Positions 37,743 through 48,560 of a stretch of DNA of 64,000 nucleotides are shown here, piece by piece. Under the pieces are notes generated by a model that searched no databases, had not been told where the DNA came from, and worked only from the letters and a program-made list of their open reading frames with translations. The stretch is from Symsagittifera roscoffensis (Eukaryota > Xenacoelomorpha > Acoela > Convolutidae), in NCBI RefSeq assembly GCF_963678635.1, contig NC_087062.1:33393651-33457650 (forward strand), written 5' to 3'. Both the position numbers and the translations under genes were made by a program. Position 1 is the first letter of the stretch; the number at the start of each line of letters is the position of its first letter.

Positions 37743-37815
37743 ACATCATTTTATGATTCCTCAAATCCACTTTGTATACCTGAAATAAGACATCTCACGA
37801 AGTAGAAAAAAGTAA

Positions 37816-38589
37816 ATTGACCTTTTTAGACTAACTACAGCACTAACACCTAGACAATCTACGCATGTAGGATATAAAAAGCTATTAAAAATTTTCACCG
37901 CACATCGAGCTAATGATTATTCCATTGAATACTATGACCACAATATCATCAGACCTAAGCAAGATCAATTTCTTGACGAAGATAAGTTCACTAACCCACA
38001 ACTAATCGAAAAAATTTTCATCCAAATACCCTACATCTTTACACTAAGCTCACTAGATAAAAAACATGACCACATCATTTCCGATGCACTAATCGATATC
38101 CAAGCTTATGAATCATTTTACGATAAATTTGAAACCTTTTCGCTAACCTTTCACTTCCTAACTCCAAAAGAACGAGATCTGCACTGTTCACACGACATCA
38201 TGTTGAGAACTAAACAAACGCATACTTACAAATATTATAGATTCATTCAAAATCATTTAAATTTACACACACCATCACAACAACCCCACCATCGTTTTCA
38301 GTTTATTAATTCAAAGTACACATCACCATTTTTCTTAAATTTCACCTACTGCATCAAAAATACCAACTTCCAAGGCATCCTCAGAAATTACGACCCAATA
38401 ACCCAAATGTATATATTTTTTCCACTCACCAAGACTTTTAATGTAGAAGAATCTCGACCCCTCATTGTCCCCCATGAATATATTCAACCTATAGAAATCC
38501 CAATATTAGAATTCATAATACCAAATATAATCACAAGTTTTTTAACCTTATCCAGCACACCAATCAAGAGTTTTCCATTGGCACTGTAG
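37816..38589 (+). CDS. Unrecognised 258-codon ORF, copy 2
   Basis: Offset 5,146 bp from copy 1 and identical except for a handful of substitutions (for example T/K, R/Q, E/D). The same TAA precedes it and the same TAG ends it; the first ATG is at 38,200. Coding-like sequence continues in another frame through ETKNIIRILAKLPSISD and HGFFPVD to a TAG at the donor of the 78-nt intron. This continuation is intact here but deleted and rearranged in copy 1, so copy 2 is closer to the ancestral state. Confidence 0.5.
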   Translation: MDLFRLTTALTPRQSTHVGYKKLLKIFTAHRANDYSIEYYDHNIIRPKQDQFLDEDKFTNPQLIEKIFIQIPYIFTLSSLDKKHDHIISDALIDIQAYESFYDKFETFSLTFHFLTPKERDLHCSHDIMLRTKQTHTYKYYRFIQNHLNLHTPSQQPHHRFQFINSKYTSPFFLNFTYCIKNTNFQGILRNYDPITQMYIFFPLTKTFNVEESRPLIVPHEYIQPIEIPILEFIIPNIITSFLTLSSTPIKSFPLAL

Positions 38590-38729
38590 AACTAAACACC
38601 CTAAAAGCACTTGAATTGCTTTGGCCACTGCTCGAAACTAAAAACATCATTCGCATATTAGCCAAATTACCAAGCATATCAGATTCAATACACGATATAT
38701 TCCCTCATGGCTTCTTCCCCGTTGACTAG

Positions 38730-38807
38730 GTAAGTATGTATTAAATAATTTAACACTAATAAATTCAAAACAAACTAACCATTTCTTATTAAATATTTTT
38801 TCATTAG
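38730..38807 (+). other. Intron-like segment, copy 2 (78 nt)
   Basis: Same donor, branch-type CTAAC and acceptor as copy 1, with a few substitutions between them. The reading frame upstream ends in TAG whose last G begins the AG/GT donor context. Confidence 0.5.
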
Positions 38808-39736
38808 TCTTTAGATCACCATCATCTACAAACAGAGAACAGAAATAAAAAATGCAAACTCTTTTATAAATTATAAACTTTTCAAATTGCAAAATCTTTT
38901 ATAAATCATCAACTTTTATTAACGAACCGCAATAAATGACGCAGTAAAATTACTTCTCCACAGCAGTAAATTCATCTATAAACTCTTTTCCCAATTTAGT
39001 AAATCTAAATACACTGAAAATAAGTTAATAATTTCAATCCCCACAAAGTAGTAAATTTAAAACTTTCAGCAGTAAATTTATACAAAGGTCAGCAGCACTA
39101 CTAACCAACGCAGCTTACTAAACACCATAAACCACAAACTAAAAGCATGACTAAGAAAAAAAACCCACAGTGCCCAAACTGGATTAAGCCAGCATAAAGA
39201 ACCGATAATGTATTCTTTTGAAGACTATTGATAAGTCTAAAAAAGAAAGCAAAAAACACCAAAAAGTCGAAAGACAAACCCAAAGCAAACAATTTGATAT
39301 TTGAGAAAAGGACACAACTAAAACAACAGCAGGAAAAAACCAGAAACAAACACGATATAAAAAAGGTTAACACAAAACAGGACCCCATAAAAAACCAGCA
39401 TGAAATCATACCCTCACTCCTGGCCTAACCCACCAGAAGAGGACGACGTCCTGAGCATGCTTAATAGCCGGCCTAACCCACCGCTCTAAAACACACGCTT
39501 TGCGACACACTCCTTATTTTTGATAAGAGGTACTCAAGTGTGAGTAACTCTTTCAAAATAACCGAACTAAAAATAAAAGCTTTTGCGATAAAAACTAATA
39601 AAAAATCATAACAAAAAAGAAGGACTAACTAAACATTTATTTAAGTAAATTATATACTGAAGTAATATAGATCATACACAATCACGAAGAAGACCATCAA
39701 GCAGCTAAGACAACCTCACCATACATAACCCACAGA
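38808..39736. other. AT-rich non-coding sequence, second copy
   Basis: Copy of 33,651-34,579 with the same CAGTAAATT words and GGCCTAACCCACC blocks. No gene seen. Confidence 0.5.
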
Positions 39737-39979
39737 ATGGCTGAACACAACCGATATGCCGCTCACAACCACAACTCAAAGGATTTGAAGTACGACTTGA
39801 CTCCGAAGCAAAGGACTTCATTGAAACAGATCAATGACCACCTCGATGTTCCAGTATACGTACAGATCCGAGTTACAGGGCATTCCCTCCAAACTCGAGC
39901 TTCACGCCATTCCCAATTCAGATCGAAATACAGTTCTCCACGCCGATCAAGAACAGACGATCATAACAAACCATTTTGA
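39737..39979 (+). CDS. Short ORF, possible N-terminus of a broken protein, copy 2
   Basis: Same 80-codon frame as 34,580-34,822 with two substitutions (T to I, Q to P), and the same overlapping second frame. The inverted repeat and TATA-like word follow in the same order. Confidence 0.3.
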   Translation: MAEHNRYAAHNHNSKDLKYDLTPKQRTSLKQINDHLDVPVYVQIRVTGHSLQTRASRHSQFRSKYSSPRRSRTDDHNKPF

Positions 39980-40289
39980 AATCAGGTTGATTTTGTTGAC
40001 GGTCTCAGTCATCGTTGAATGACAAAATGATATCTACAATTCTAGCTTCCTGGAGCTTTCTCCTCCAAGAACGGAATAGAAAGATGCTCGCGAAAGACGA
40101 ACGATCAATCATCCACCCTCCATTACAGAAAGAAGTCAAAGGAAAAAAAAACTCTGTAAACCCCGGATGGGTGGAACCTGATCCAAACTATATTTTATTA
40201 TTGGTTATAAATTAGAAATTTTACCCCTATAAAATACAAAAGACTAATCAATCACACTCCATCTAACTAACAAGCCACTTATTTGTAAA

Positions 40290-40317
40290 GTGCTGAAATT
40301 ACTTGTAATTTCAGCAC
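40290..40317. repeat. Perfect 13-bp inverted repeat, copy 3
   Basis: Same arms and TT spacer as at 35,133. Confidence 0.9.
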
Positions 40318-40387
40318 CAGAGCATTCTGAATTTTGCTTACAACTTATTTGCCTTTTCCAAGAGACCGAATCGTAACAAACCATTAT

Positions 40388-42266
40388 ACTCTTTATAGCG
40401 ACAATTGAAAACCGTGAAACAGAGAAGGAGACCTTTGGAAAGAAAAACAAGCAATCAGAGACGTAGGGAGTGAGCAGCTACATTTATTACCAATCGTATT
40501 TTACCAGACGTGAAAGCTTGTTTTCCGGAAGTTACACTTACAGTGGTGACAAAGACGCTTCTTCAACAAAGGTTGACACATGGAACGTGGAGCTAACCAT
40601 AGAACTAATTTATATCAATTTGCAGCACTCCGGATTTGTCCTGAATTCAATTTAACCAATATCTGATTTGCTTTTTAGGATATGAGGAGCTAGGAATTAG
40701 GAAACGTTCGATTCATCTTCCATGTATAGGGTAATTTTGACTCCTGAACAAAAACGTTGGTTTTATCATAGATAACGCAGTAACACTATTTTTAGGCGTG
40801 GCCTCGTAGTCTGGAACTACTGAGACCCAATCATGACTTCACTGTTTTTCTATGATGTAAGTATTTAATTTGAATAGTTCAACCAATAACCTTGGACAGT
40901 TTCATGTTTGTTTACCCGATCTCATGAAAAACTTTTTTGAGCTGGCTTTATTACAGACGGATTAAGGCATAAAAGGCGTAAGATTTAATTTTGACGCTGG
41001 TCAATCGTTATAGGGATAAATTTTAGTTTCCGTCGTTATGGAAGTTACTGGCGATTTTTACAGTTTTAGTACCTTTTTTTGTTTTTACTATTTGGATGTC
41101 TAGTTTTTCCCAAAATTTTTTCAAAAAATTGTTGGGAAAATGACTTAACTAACTTTTCTTCAAAATTTTAAACTGAAGAGCAGTTTTTCCTTCCGAAAAC
41201 TTGTTTCAGAGTGATGATTTATTTGCTGTCCCAATAGTTTTTTTCGAAGTGCTGGGATAGTTATTTAAAAAGTACTGACTATCCTACCAAATGTTTTGTT
41301 CAATTTTTGAAGACTTATCCTTCTTTCCATTGAATTTTCGCAAAAATTAATGGTGCCAAAAATAATTGATCTTCGCATAGGGTTTCTATATTTGTTGGCA
41401 AGGTTAGTTAATTATTAAAAATAAAGTAAAAATAATTGACTTAACTGTTTTTAAAAGTGTTTTCAAACTTTCTTTTTTGATTTGGCATGACACGTTACAT
41501 CGTCTTTTATAGCGACAATTGAAAACCGTGAAACAGAGAAGGAGACCTTTGGAAAGAAAAACAAGCAATCAGAGACGTAGGGAGTGAGCAGCTACATTTA
41601 TTACCAATCGTATTTTACCAGACGTGAAAGCTTGTTTTCCGGAAGTTACACTTACAGTGGTGACAAAGACGCTTCTTCAACAAAGGTTGACACATGGAAC
41701 GTGGAGCTAACCATAGAACTAATTTATATCAATTTGCAGCACTCCAGATTTGTCCTGAATTCAATTTAACCAATATCTGATTTGCTTTTTAGGATATGAG
41801 GAGCTAGGAATTAGGAACTGTTCGATTCATCTTCCATGTATAGGGTAATTTTGACTCCTGAACAAAAACGTTGGTTTTATCATAGATAACGCAGTAACAC
41901 TATTTTTAGGCGTGGCCTCGTAGTCTGGAACTACTGAGACCCAATCATGACTTCACTGTTTTTCTATGATGTAAGTATTTAATTTGAATAGTTCAACCAA
42001 TAACCTTGGACAGTTCATGTTTGTTTACCCGATCTCATGAAAAACTTTTTTGAGCTGGCTTTATTACAGACGGATTAAGGCATAAAAGGCGTAAGATTTA
42101 ATTTTGACGCTGGTCAATCGTTATAGGGATAAATTTTAGTTTCCGTCGTTATGGAAGTTACTGGCGATTTTTACAGTTTTAGTACCTTTTTTTGTTTTTA
42201 CTATTTGGATGTCTAGTTTTTCCCAAAATTTTTTCAAAAAATTGTTGGGAAAATGACTTAACTAAC
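40388..42266. repeat. Tandem duplication, offset about 1,114 bp
   Basis: The block starting CTTTATAGCGACAATTG at 40,390 recurs at 41,504, and its far end GGGAAAATGACTTAACTAAC lies near 41,145 and 42,248. The short frames at 40,470 and 41,584 are the same 61 codons in both, beginning MSSYIYYQSYF; no family is recognised. Between the copies lies a segment (41,155-41,500) also found at 36,160-36,510. Confidence 0.85.
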
Positions 42267-43010
42267 GCAACAGTTATTTGTAAATGCTCAAAAAGTTTTT
42301 AAAAAAATTATCATCCCAAAATTTTTCATAAAAAAGTGTTGGGTAAGATATTATACCATACCAACTCGTTTCTAAGTTTTTCTTAAAATGAAAAAAATTG
42401 CAAAAAAAATTGGCAAGGCTGTGTCAACGGCTTTTTAACCGCTGGGAATTAGTGCTGGAAAACATAATTTTTGCAAAATAATTTCTATAAAAGAGCTTGG
42501 AAGTTTTTGTGCAATGTTAATTAATTTTCTACCACTTAACGCTTTTTTAAGAAAAATCTAAATAATGCGTGTGCGTAAATTTTTTAACAAAGTATCTTTT
42601 ATCTTTTATCGAAGAGTTGCTAATAAAACATGCTTCTGTTAACATCGTTTCTGCTTACAAAACTATTTCCAATTTTGTGAAAGTGCTTGTAAGTTTTAAT
42701 TTCAGAGATATTTTGAAAAAACTTTAAAAACAATGAAATCTCTTCTTTTGAACCTAATTGATAGAAAAGTATTCCAAAAATTTTATCTTGAGCCCAGTAG
42801 AGAACTAATTTTTCTTTGGTCCTTTTGATAGAATGCTTTTGTAGAAAATAAGCACTTTTCTCGAGCCTTATCATCTAAAACAATTATAGATAATAAAATT
42901 CCGTCATTGATTCTAGGAAAACATATCTATTTCAGTGAGCATCGTTGAAACTGTTACCATAACTCATTTCTTCTACTGTTGTTTCCGTATGCGGAAAACT
43001 TTTTTAAATT
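42267..43010. other. AT-rich sequence without recognisable features
   Basis: Homopolymer-rich. One 84-codon minus-strand frame (42,620-42,874) has no support from composition or repetition. I see nothing assignable. Confidence 0.4.
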
Positions 43011-43012
43011 TT

Positions 43013-43515
43013 TTTATAGCCAGGGGCAAATTTATGATTGGTGGGCGGGAGGGGGGGCATTGCTTTTTTCTCAATGATTCGACCCCCACCGACCAAAAGG
43101 GTCCCCTTTTGTACTATTTTCAAATATCCATTTTTTGTGACGGGCCCTAAAAATTTTTTAAGGCGCCTATATATAGTAATTTTGAGGGGGAGCGTGCGCC
43201 GAAAAAACGCAATTTTTTTGGTCATTTTTTTTTCCAAAAATCCGTAAAAACGCCTTTTTGGCCTGTTTTTTTTTCAAAGTTTTGCCTGCGGCGCAGACAA
43301 TTTGGCCAATACAGGGACATTTTAGTGTTCTGGGGGAGCTCGAAAAATCAAGTTGGTCGACCTAAAAAAAAACTCGAAAAAAATTTCGAAAAAAAAACTT
43401 GAAAATCGGTCTCCCCCTCGAAATATAAGTAAAATAAACGTAAAATAACAAACGTAACAAATAAAAGTAAAAAAATCCGTCTCCCCCTCGTAAAATAATA
43501 AAAGTAAATAATAGT
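43013..43515. repeat. C/G-run element with internal direct and inverted copies
   Basis: Begins GCCAGGGGCAAATTTATGATTGG followed by a seven-G run at about 43,051. It holds GAGGGGGAG (43,183) and its complement CTCCCCCTC twice (about 43,411 and 43,482, each in CGTCTCCCCCTCG or near it, about 70 bp apart). The CAGGGGC start recalls the ends of hAT-like non-autonomous elements, but no matching terminal inverted repeat or target duplication was found. Confidence 0.35.
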
Positions 43516-43519
43516 TTTG

Positions 43520-45540
43520 TAAAAAAATTAAAATCGTAGAACAGTATTAGAATGAAGTTTTTCTCTTGAGCCCTTTTTATCAAATAATCCTGTTAAAAAA
43601 AATGTTTTTTTAGCCTATTCAAATGAATAAAATTACAAGTATGAAGATTAATACTTGAGTATCAAGACTTGACAAACTAAATAATTTGCTGGAGTTACTT
43701 GAAAGTGAAGACGGTGAGGTATCAAAACTTGGTAAGGTAAGGTACAGTGAAGAAGGTAAGGAAGTAAAAGAAAAAATGTTTCAAGGAGTTTGGTAATAAC
43801 TAGAAAGATCAAGTACCAGGAACAGTAAAAAACTATTTGAAAATGGAGCCACACAACACTGAAAAGGGTTAGAGAAAAATCCATAGTCCTAAGATCAGTC
43901 TCTGGAGGTTGAGGACACTGAGGTGTTGGAATCAACTCCAATGCTGAAAGCGAGAGATTAAAAACAGCAAACTCAAACTATGGGCTCTTCTCCGATAAAT
44001 TATGACACTAACTCAAATAGCAGCATCCCGGAAAATATTAAAACTGACCGGAAATTGAAGAAAACTTCGTTCACGGGCAAGTTGAAAACGGGACTTTTAA
44101 CGATGGTCCGACTGAATTAAATGATTAAGACAAAATGACGACAAAGACATCAAAAGTGAGAATTTTTTGTAGCCCTGGCAGCAATTACCACTGAACATGG
44201 TCAGCGGATCCGGAGACCTTTTTTACGGCTCAACCACCTGCGAAAAAACAGAGGAAACAAACAACAAAACAGGGCATCTTGAACAAAGATGAAGGGAAGA
44301 ACTGCTGAACTGATAATGAAACTGAATCTCATAAGGAAGATTTTAGAATGCAGTGACTAAGAAATGGAATAATTGCGAAAAACATTTAGGCCTAAAAACT
44401 AGACAATTTTCATGTGGCAGCAAAAAAAAATGCAAAACAAATTATCAGTAAATTAGTAAGAAATGAAGAGGAATCTGATACACAGAAAAAAAAGAGAGAG
44501 ATAAAGTGGGATCAAAAAAACTATACAGGAAATGCAAAGATACTATGAAAATACGGATGGGCAACTGCGCAGCCCTGAGGTGAGAACGGATTAAATCAGT
44601 GAGTCAGTCAATAACAAATAGACAGCAGGTGACCGATACAGGTATATATCTCAGCGGACCACGACGCACTCAGTGCGTCCCGTAGCTACCCAAGCCATGC
44701 CGAAAATGAGTTGAACTCTCTTGCTACTTGTTCACTTTCAGGAAGCGTGTAGTGCATACGGCATACCACCTTACGTGACCAGCTGGTGACCAGATAGGGT
44801 CATCACTCCTATTCAATCCCACTCGTTAGCCCTTTAAATCATCATAGAAAACAATCCACAGGGATAACTTTAAAATGTCTCTGGCTTAGACCGATGAGCA
44901 AAGCTCATGCACTTCTTGGGCAGGATTCTCGTATCGCAGGCTTTCTTTTCCCTACTAGCTGACATCAAGAAAAAATCATAACAAACTGACAGCTTTTGGG
45001 TCCATACTAGCCTGCAAAGCAAGACCCTTTAACAATCGCCAGTAACAATAGAACATAGCTACCGCTTGGAGGCAAGAGTATCCTAAAACTCGACTGAGAC
45101 ATCAAAGTTTTCACACAACTATGCAAGCATAGACCTTCGCCGAACACGAAGCCGTACAATGTGTCAACTTAATCGTACGGGAAACCTACCACTGATTAGG
45201 CAAAAATGTCGAGTGACCCCCAAGGCTTACGTTTTGCAAAGCAAGGCTCTCCAAGCTTCGCACTGACATCTTTGAGCACTGGGCAATGCGGCGCGTGACG
45301 TTGGCAGAAATGGCCTCGTTTGATGAACCGCCGGTGACATACTATCCCACCGTGGTAGATCCGATTAGTGCAGACCACACTGCAAGGGACTACACCACTC
45401 AAAGAGGTGCCACACTAACGTAATGGGATACTCATTTCACTAAAAATTTCTGACACACATGAACCACACAAAAAACACTTCCGCTAAAGACACATATCTT
45501 GAGAATAGACTTCAGGTAGCTCCGAAAACTCCAGCAAACT
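43520..45540. other. Purine-rich decayed sequence, no gene recognised
   Basis: Mostly A/G-rich with stops in all frames. A less AT-rich patch at 44,640-45,420 has small hairpins (for example GACGCACTCAGTGCGTC near 44,665 and TGAGCAAAGCTCA near 44,893). It precedes the decayed gag at 45.7 kb and may be its leader or N-terminal region, but this cannot be shown. Confidence 0.4.
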
Positions 45541-45694
45541 TCACTTGACCTCAAAATTCCCATTGGATCAAAACGCAACGAGTAACCCATTACCGATTCC
45601 CGAGGAGAGCGTTTGCGCCCAAACCTGGGTTACGATGAACTGTTCGCTGCAGGCATTTGACACTAGAGTGTCAGGATCTAGTGAAATGAGCAGC

Positions 45695-45915
45695 GGTGAG
45701 AGATCAAAAAAGACCTTTCAGAAATCAAAGAAGATTAAAGATGACTGATGCATTGATATTTGAGTGGAAGTAATGAATCTTCCTCATGACCAATATAACC
45801 TGACTGATAGTGAGAAATTAATTATGAAACTTGAAGAGACTATATATCACAAAAACGATATTGGAAATTACTGGGAACAATGTAACACCAATTCTGTAGA
45901 ATTGATCTAAAGAGA
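45695..45915 (+). pseudogene. gag: Ancient Ty3/gypsy gag capsid fragment
   Basis: Translation in one plus-strand frame gives KTFQKSKKIKDD, stop, CIDI, stop, VEVMNL, then LTDSEKLIMKLEET. This follows in order the gag capsid segment of the Region 1 element (RRVFKKPRCYKDESDGCIDTWIEVMKLHF, then LSERQECSALTSNLEGT). Stops and substitutions throughout indicate long neutral decay. Confidence 0.6.
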
Positions 45916-47040
45916 TCAAGAATGATTGAGTGGCGGGAGACGAAATCAACCAGAGTAAACAAGAACTAGCGACTAGAAATATGGCATTTCGATGATCCCA
46001 GTTATCACACGCTAATGCAGATTGAGTTTTTCGCCCTTTGTTTGAGAGTTCTCATCCTGTAAACACTGTATATTGCAGTAGGAGCACAGCTGAAATCTGG
46101 AGGGACCAAAAAATTGTTAATGACTAGTGATCGACATTCAGAAGCACAAAATCTTTATCAGAACATGTTAAGCCTAGACGCCTTTAACAACTTTAATAAG
46201 ACTAAGTTGAATTGACAGCCTAGGAAGAATTAAAATTGGGGGCGAGAGTGCACAACGCGATTCTAGATAAAGTCAGGATACAAATAAAAACTAAAATGAA
46301 TATAGCAGATCACGTTTTGGTCATTATTGGCACGAAGAAGTCATGGAAAAACTTTTCGATAAGAAAGGAACCTTTACCGTACTCGAACTTAACATGGAAG
46401 GCATTAATCAATGGATGATTTTTCTGATGAAATTTTGGAAAAATCGTACCAGTTTTTTTTGTGCAAGGACTATTGACGAATGATCGCAGCAGTGCAATGT
46501 TCAGGATGGATAGTTACCCGACAAGAAGTACGCGATGAACCTAATAATGACCCAAGAGCGGAGTTTTTTATCCTTTTTTGAGTATGATGGTAAGCTGGGG
46601 CAAATAAACCTGCCAGTAAATGCCTCAAAACCAAATTTTGATAGACCGTAAACAAATATGCAAATTACCACCTTGCATCAGTCAAAGTGCTGCTGTGCTA
46701 GCGTGTTGTTTTTTAAATAACAACAGCAGCCTCTTTATGTAGCAAGAGCAGCCTCACTGTTGAACATCATTGATATACAGATAACAATTCAAAGGGGGAA
46801 CATTTGGCAAAAAATGGCAAAATAATTGAAAATAATTTATGTATAAAGTAATTGATTGCGGGAAAAACCTTGTTTTTGGCACATTATCTTTTCGCTTAAA
46901 ACTGAAACAAATAATGGTTTCTCAGGGTGTTCGAAACTTAACGAAAACACCGATATCACAAGAACGGGTGATAGACAAACTTTTTTGGCAGACGTAGTAC
47001 ACCTTCGTTGAAAAACATCAAATGAACAGTTGCAAGCCAT
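45916..47040. other. Decayed sequence between ancient gag and pol
   Basis: Expected to hold the nucleocapsid and protease of the old element, but I could not recognise the protease DTG box. Short frames such as 46,236-46,418 are unassigned. A stem of alternating GTTGTT and AACAAC lies near 46,705-46,725. Confidence 0.35.
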
Positions 47041-48560
47041 CAAAGATATCCTAGAACCCGTAACCACGAAGTTTGTTCTAAGCGTAAAGAAGACAAGTTT
47101 TGTACGCACATAAATTGTACGCATGCAGAAAAAAATCTGGCCTGACTACAGAATTTGATACGATCGAACCATCCAAGTAACCGTTGGCCCGCGGTGATCT
47201 GATAACATGGCCCACTGTTATTGTGATTATGTAACACGCACGCGGAGGACGTGGTAAAAGCGACGCCTTTGCTGAAGGACCATCTTATGTCTGGCTGAAG
47301 TGTTTGCCTGTGGGAAGATGTAAGGTCTGGAGTGTAAGCCATTGTAGTGAGAGATCCTCAAGAATCTAAACTTCTGAGAATGCTGTCGTCACTTGCTCTA
47401 AAATTGGTATAAGTGATGCTGTCTCGGGCTTTTGGTTCTTTCCGAAAAGACAATTACCAGAGAGGAACTGGATGTAATTGTTTTTGCATTGCGAAACGCA
47501 GGATACCTCCGGGAGAATTATCGAACGAACAACTTAAAGCCGCCAAGGATACTTTAGACCATAATGAAGAAGTTTTCTGCAGTCGTCAAGAAGACATAGT
47601 TCGTTGCAGTTTTCTTGAAATTGAAAACATTTAGAAAAGTATTCAGGTAGACATGCGCCCACATAAATGGGATGCAAGCAGAAAAGAGTCTGACTTAGCT
47701 ATACAGTTTGATATGACGAACCATCAAAGTCACCACGGGCGCGCGGAGTAGTGACGGCTAAGAAAAGACAATCGGTTGAGTTTCTGTTCTTATTTTGGAT
47801 ATGTGAACTCCATTACTGTGAAAAATTAAAATCCCAATCCAAAGAATAGTTGACACCTTGATCAAGTTGGGAGAGGCCAAACTCTATAAAACTCTGGATC
47901 TTGGATAAATGTTTTGGCAGGTACGTTTGAGGAAGCAGTAAAGATTAACTGGGCCTGTTCTATTTGAAGCAAATGCCATTCAGTTGAAATAGCTCGGCAG
48001 CAACGTTCTGGGGTCGACTTTGGGGACATTGACAAGTGTGACTGAACAATATGCCAGCCTGATTAAGTGTTACGCGGAAAACTCGGTAAGTGCAACGCAC
48101 GCTGAAGGACGTCTTGCCTAATTTTTGTCTGCATGAAATGGGTCTGATGTGTAAACTGTCGAAGTGTGAGAACATGTAAAAGAAATGCTGGATTTATAGT
48201 AGATGAATATGGTGTTAGTTGATGAGTTTTCTTGATTTTGATTTCTTGACAGGAAATTCATCGAAAACTATGCCACAAAATGCACCCTAAGCGGCAGCTG
48301 ATGAGGCTCAAGGCCAACCGGAAAGATAAAACTGAGTAGATATTCCAGGGATTTAAAATGGAATTGTAGAAAACACCTGTATTACACGTTCTGGTTACGG
48401 ATGCTTGACGTTACAGGTCTCAGGTATACTGCACCAAGAATAAACCTAAAACGGCAAAACAGTCATTAGAATAATAATTTACGGTAGCAAAGTCGTGAAA
48501 GATACCAAAAAGAAATAGGACCCAAAAGACTTTGCCCTGAAAGAAAGGTAAAAAAAAAGT
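47040..48560 (+). pseudogene. pol: Ancient Ty3/gypsy pol fragment (RT and RNase H)
   Basis: Matches the Region 1 pol in order. There is a linker ending NEEVFCSRQEDIVRCSF (47,413-47,634; compare NADVFSKHKADIGCC). An RT entry follows that is present twice (47,060-47,200 with FDTIEPSK, and 47,640-47,770 with QFDM). The RT palm has KIPIQRIVDTLIKLGEAKLY then KTLDLG and MFWQVRL at 47,830-47,930. MGLMCKLSKCE lies at about 48,140, FIENYAT at about 48,255, and the RNase H region with VLVTDA at about 48,390. Riddled with stops and frameshifts. Its last 250 bp are inside the 6.9-kb duplication. Confidence 0.8.

Larger units (their letters stand above)
37778..40350. repeat. Long duplicated block, copy B
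   Basis: Partner of 32,634-35,195. Its left edge joins a different module (TTTGTATACCTGAAATAAG), and its right edge switches near 40,388 to the GCGACAATTGAAAACC block. Confidence 0.9.

Noticed and set aside
47040-47342. Minus-strand 100-codon frame
   Set aside because: It is antisense to the decayed plus-strand pol, whose motifs (FDTIEPSK and others) explain the region.
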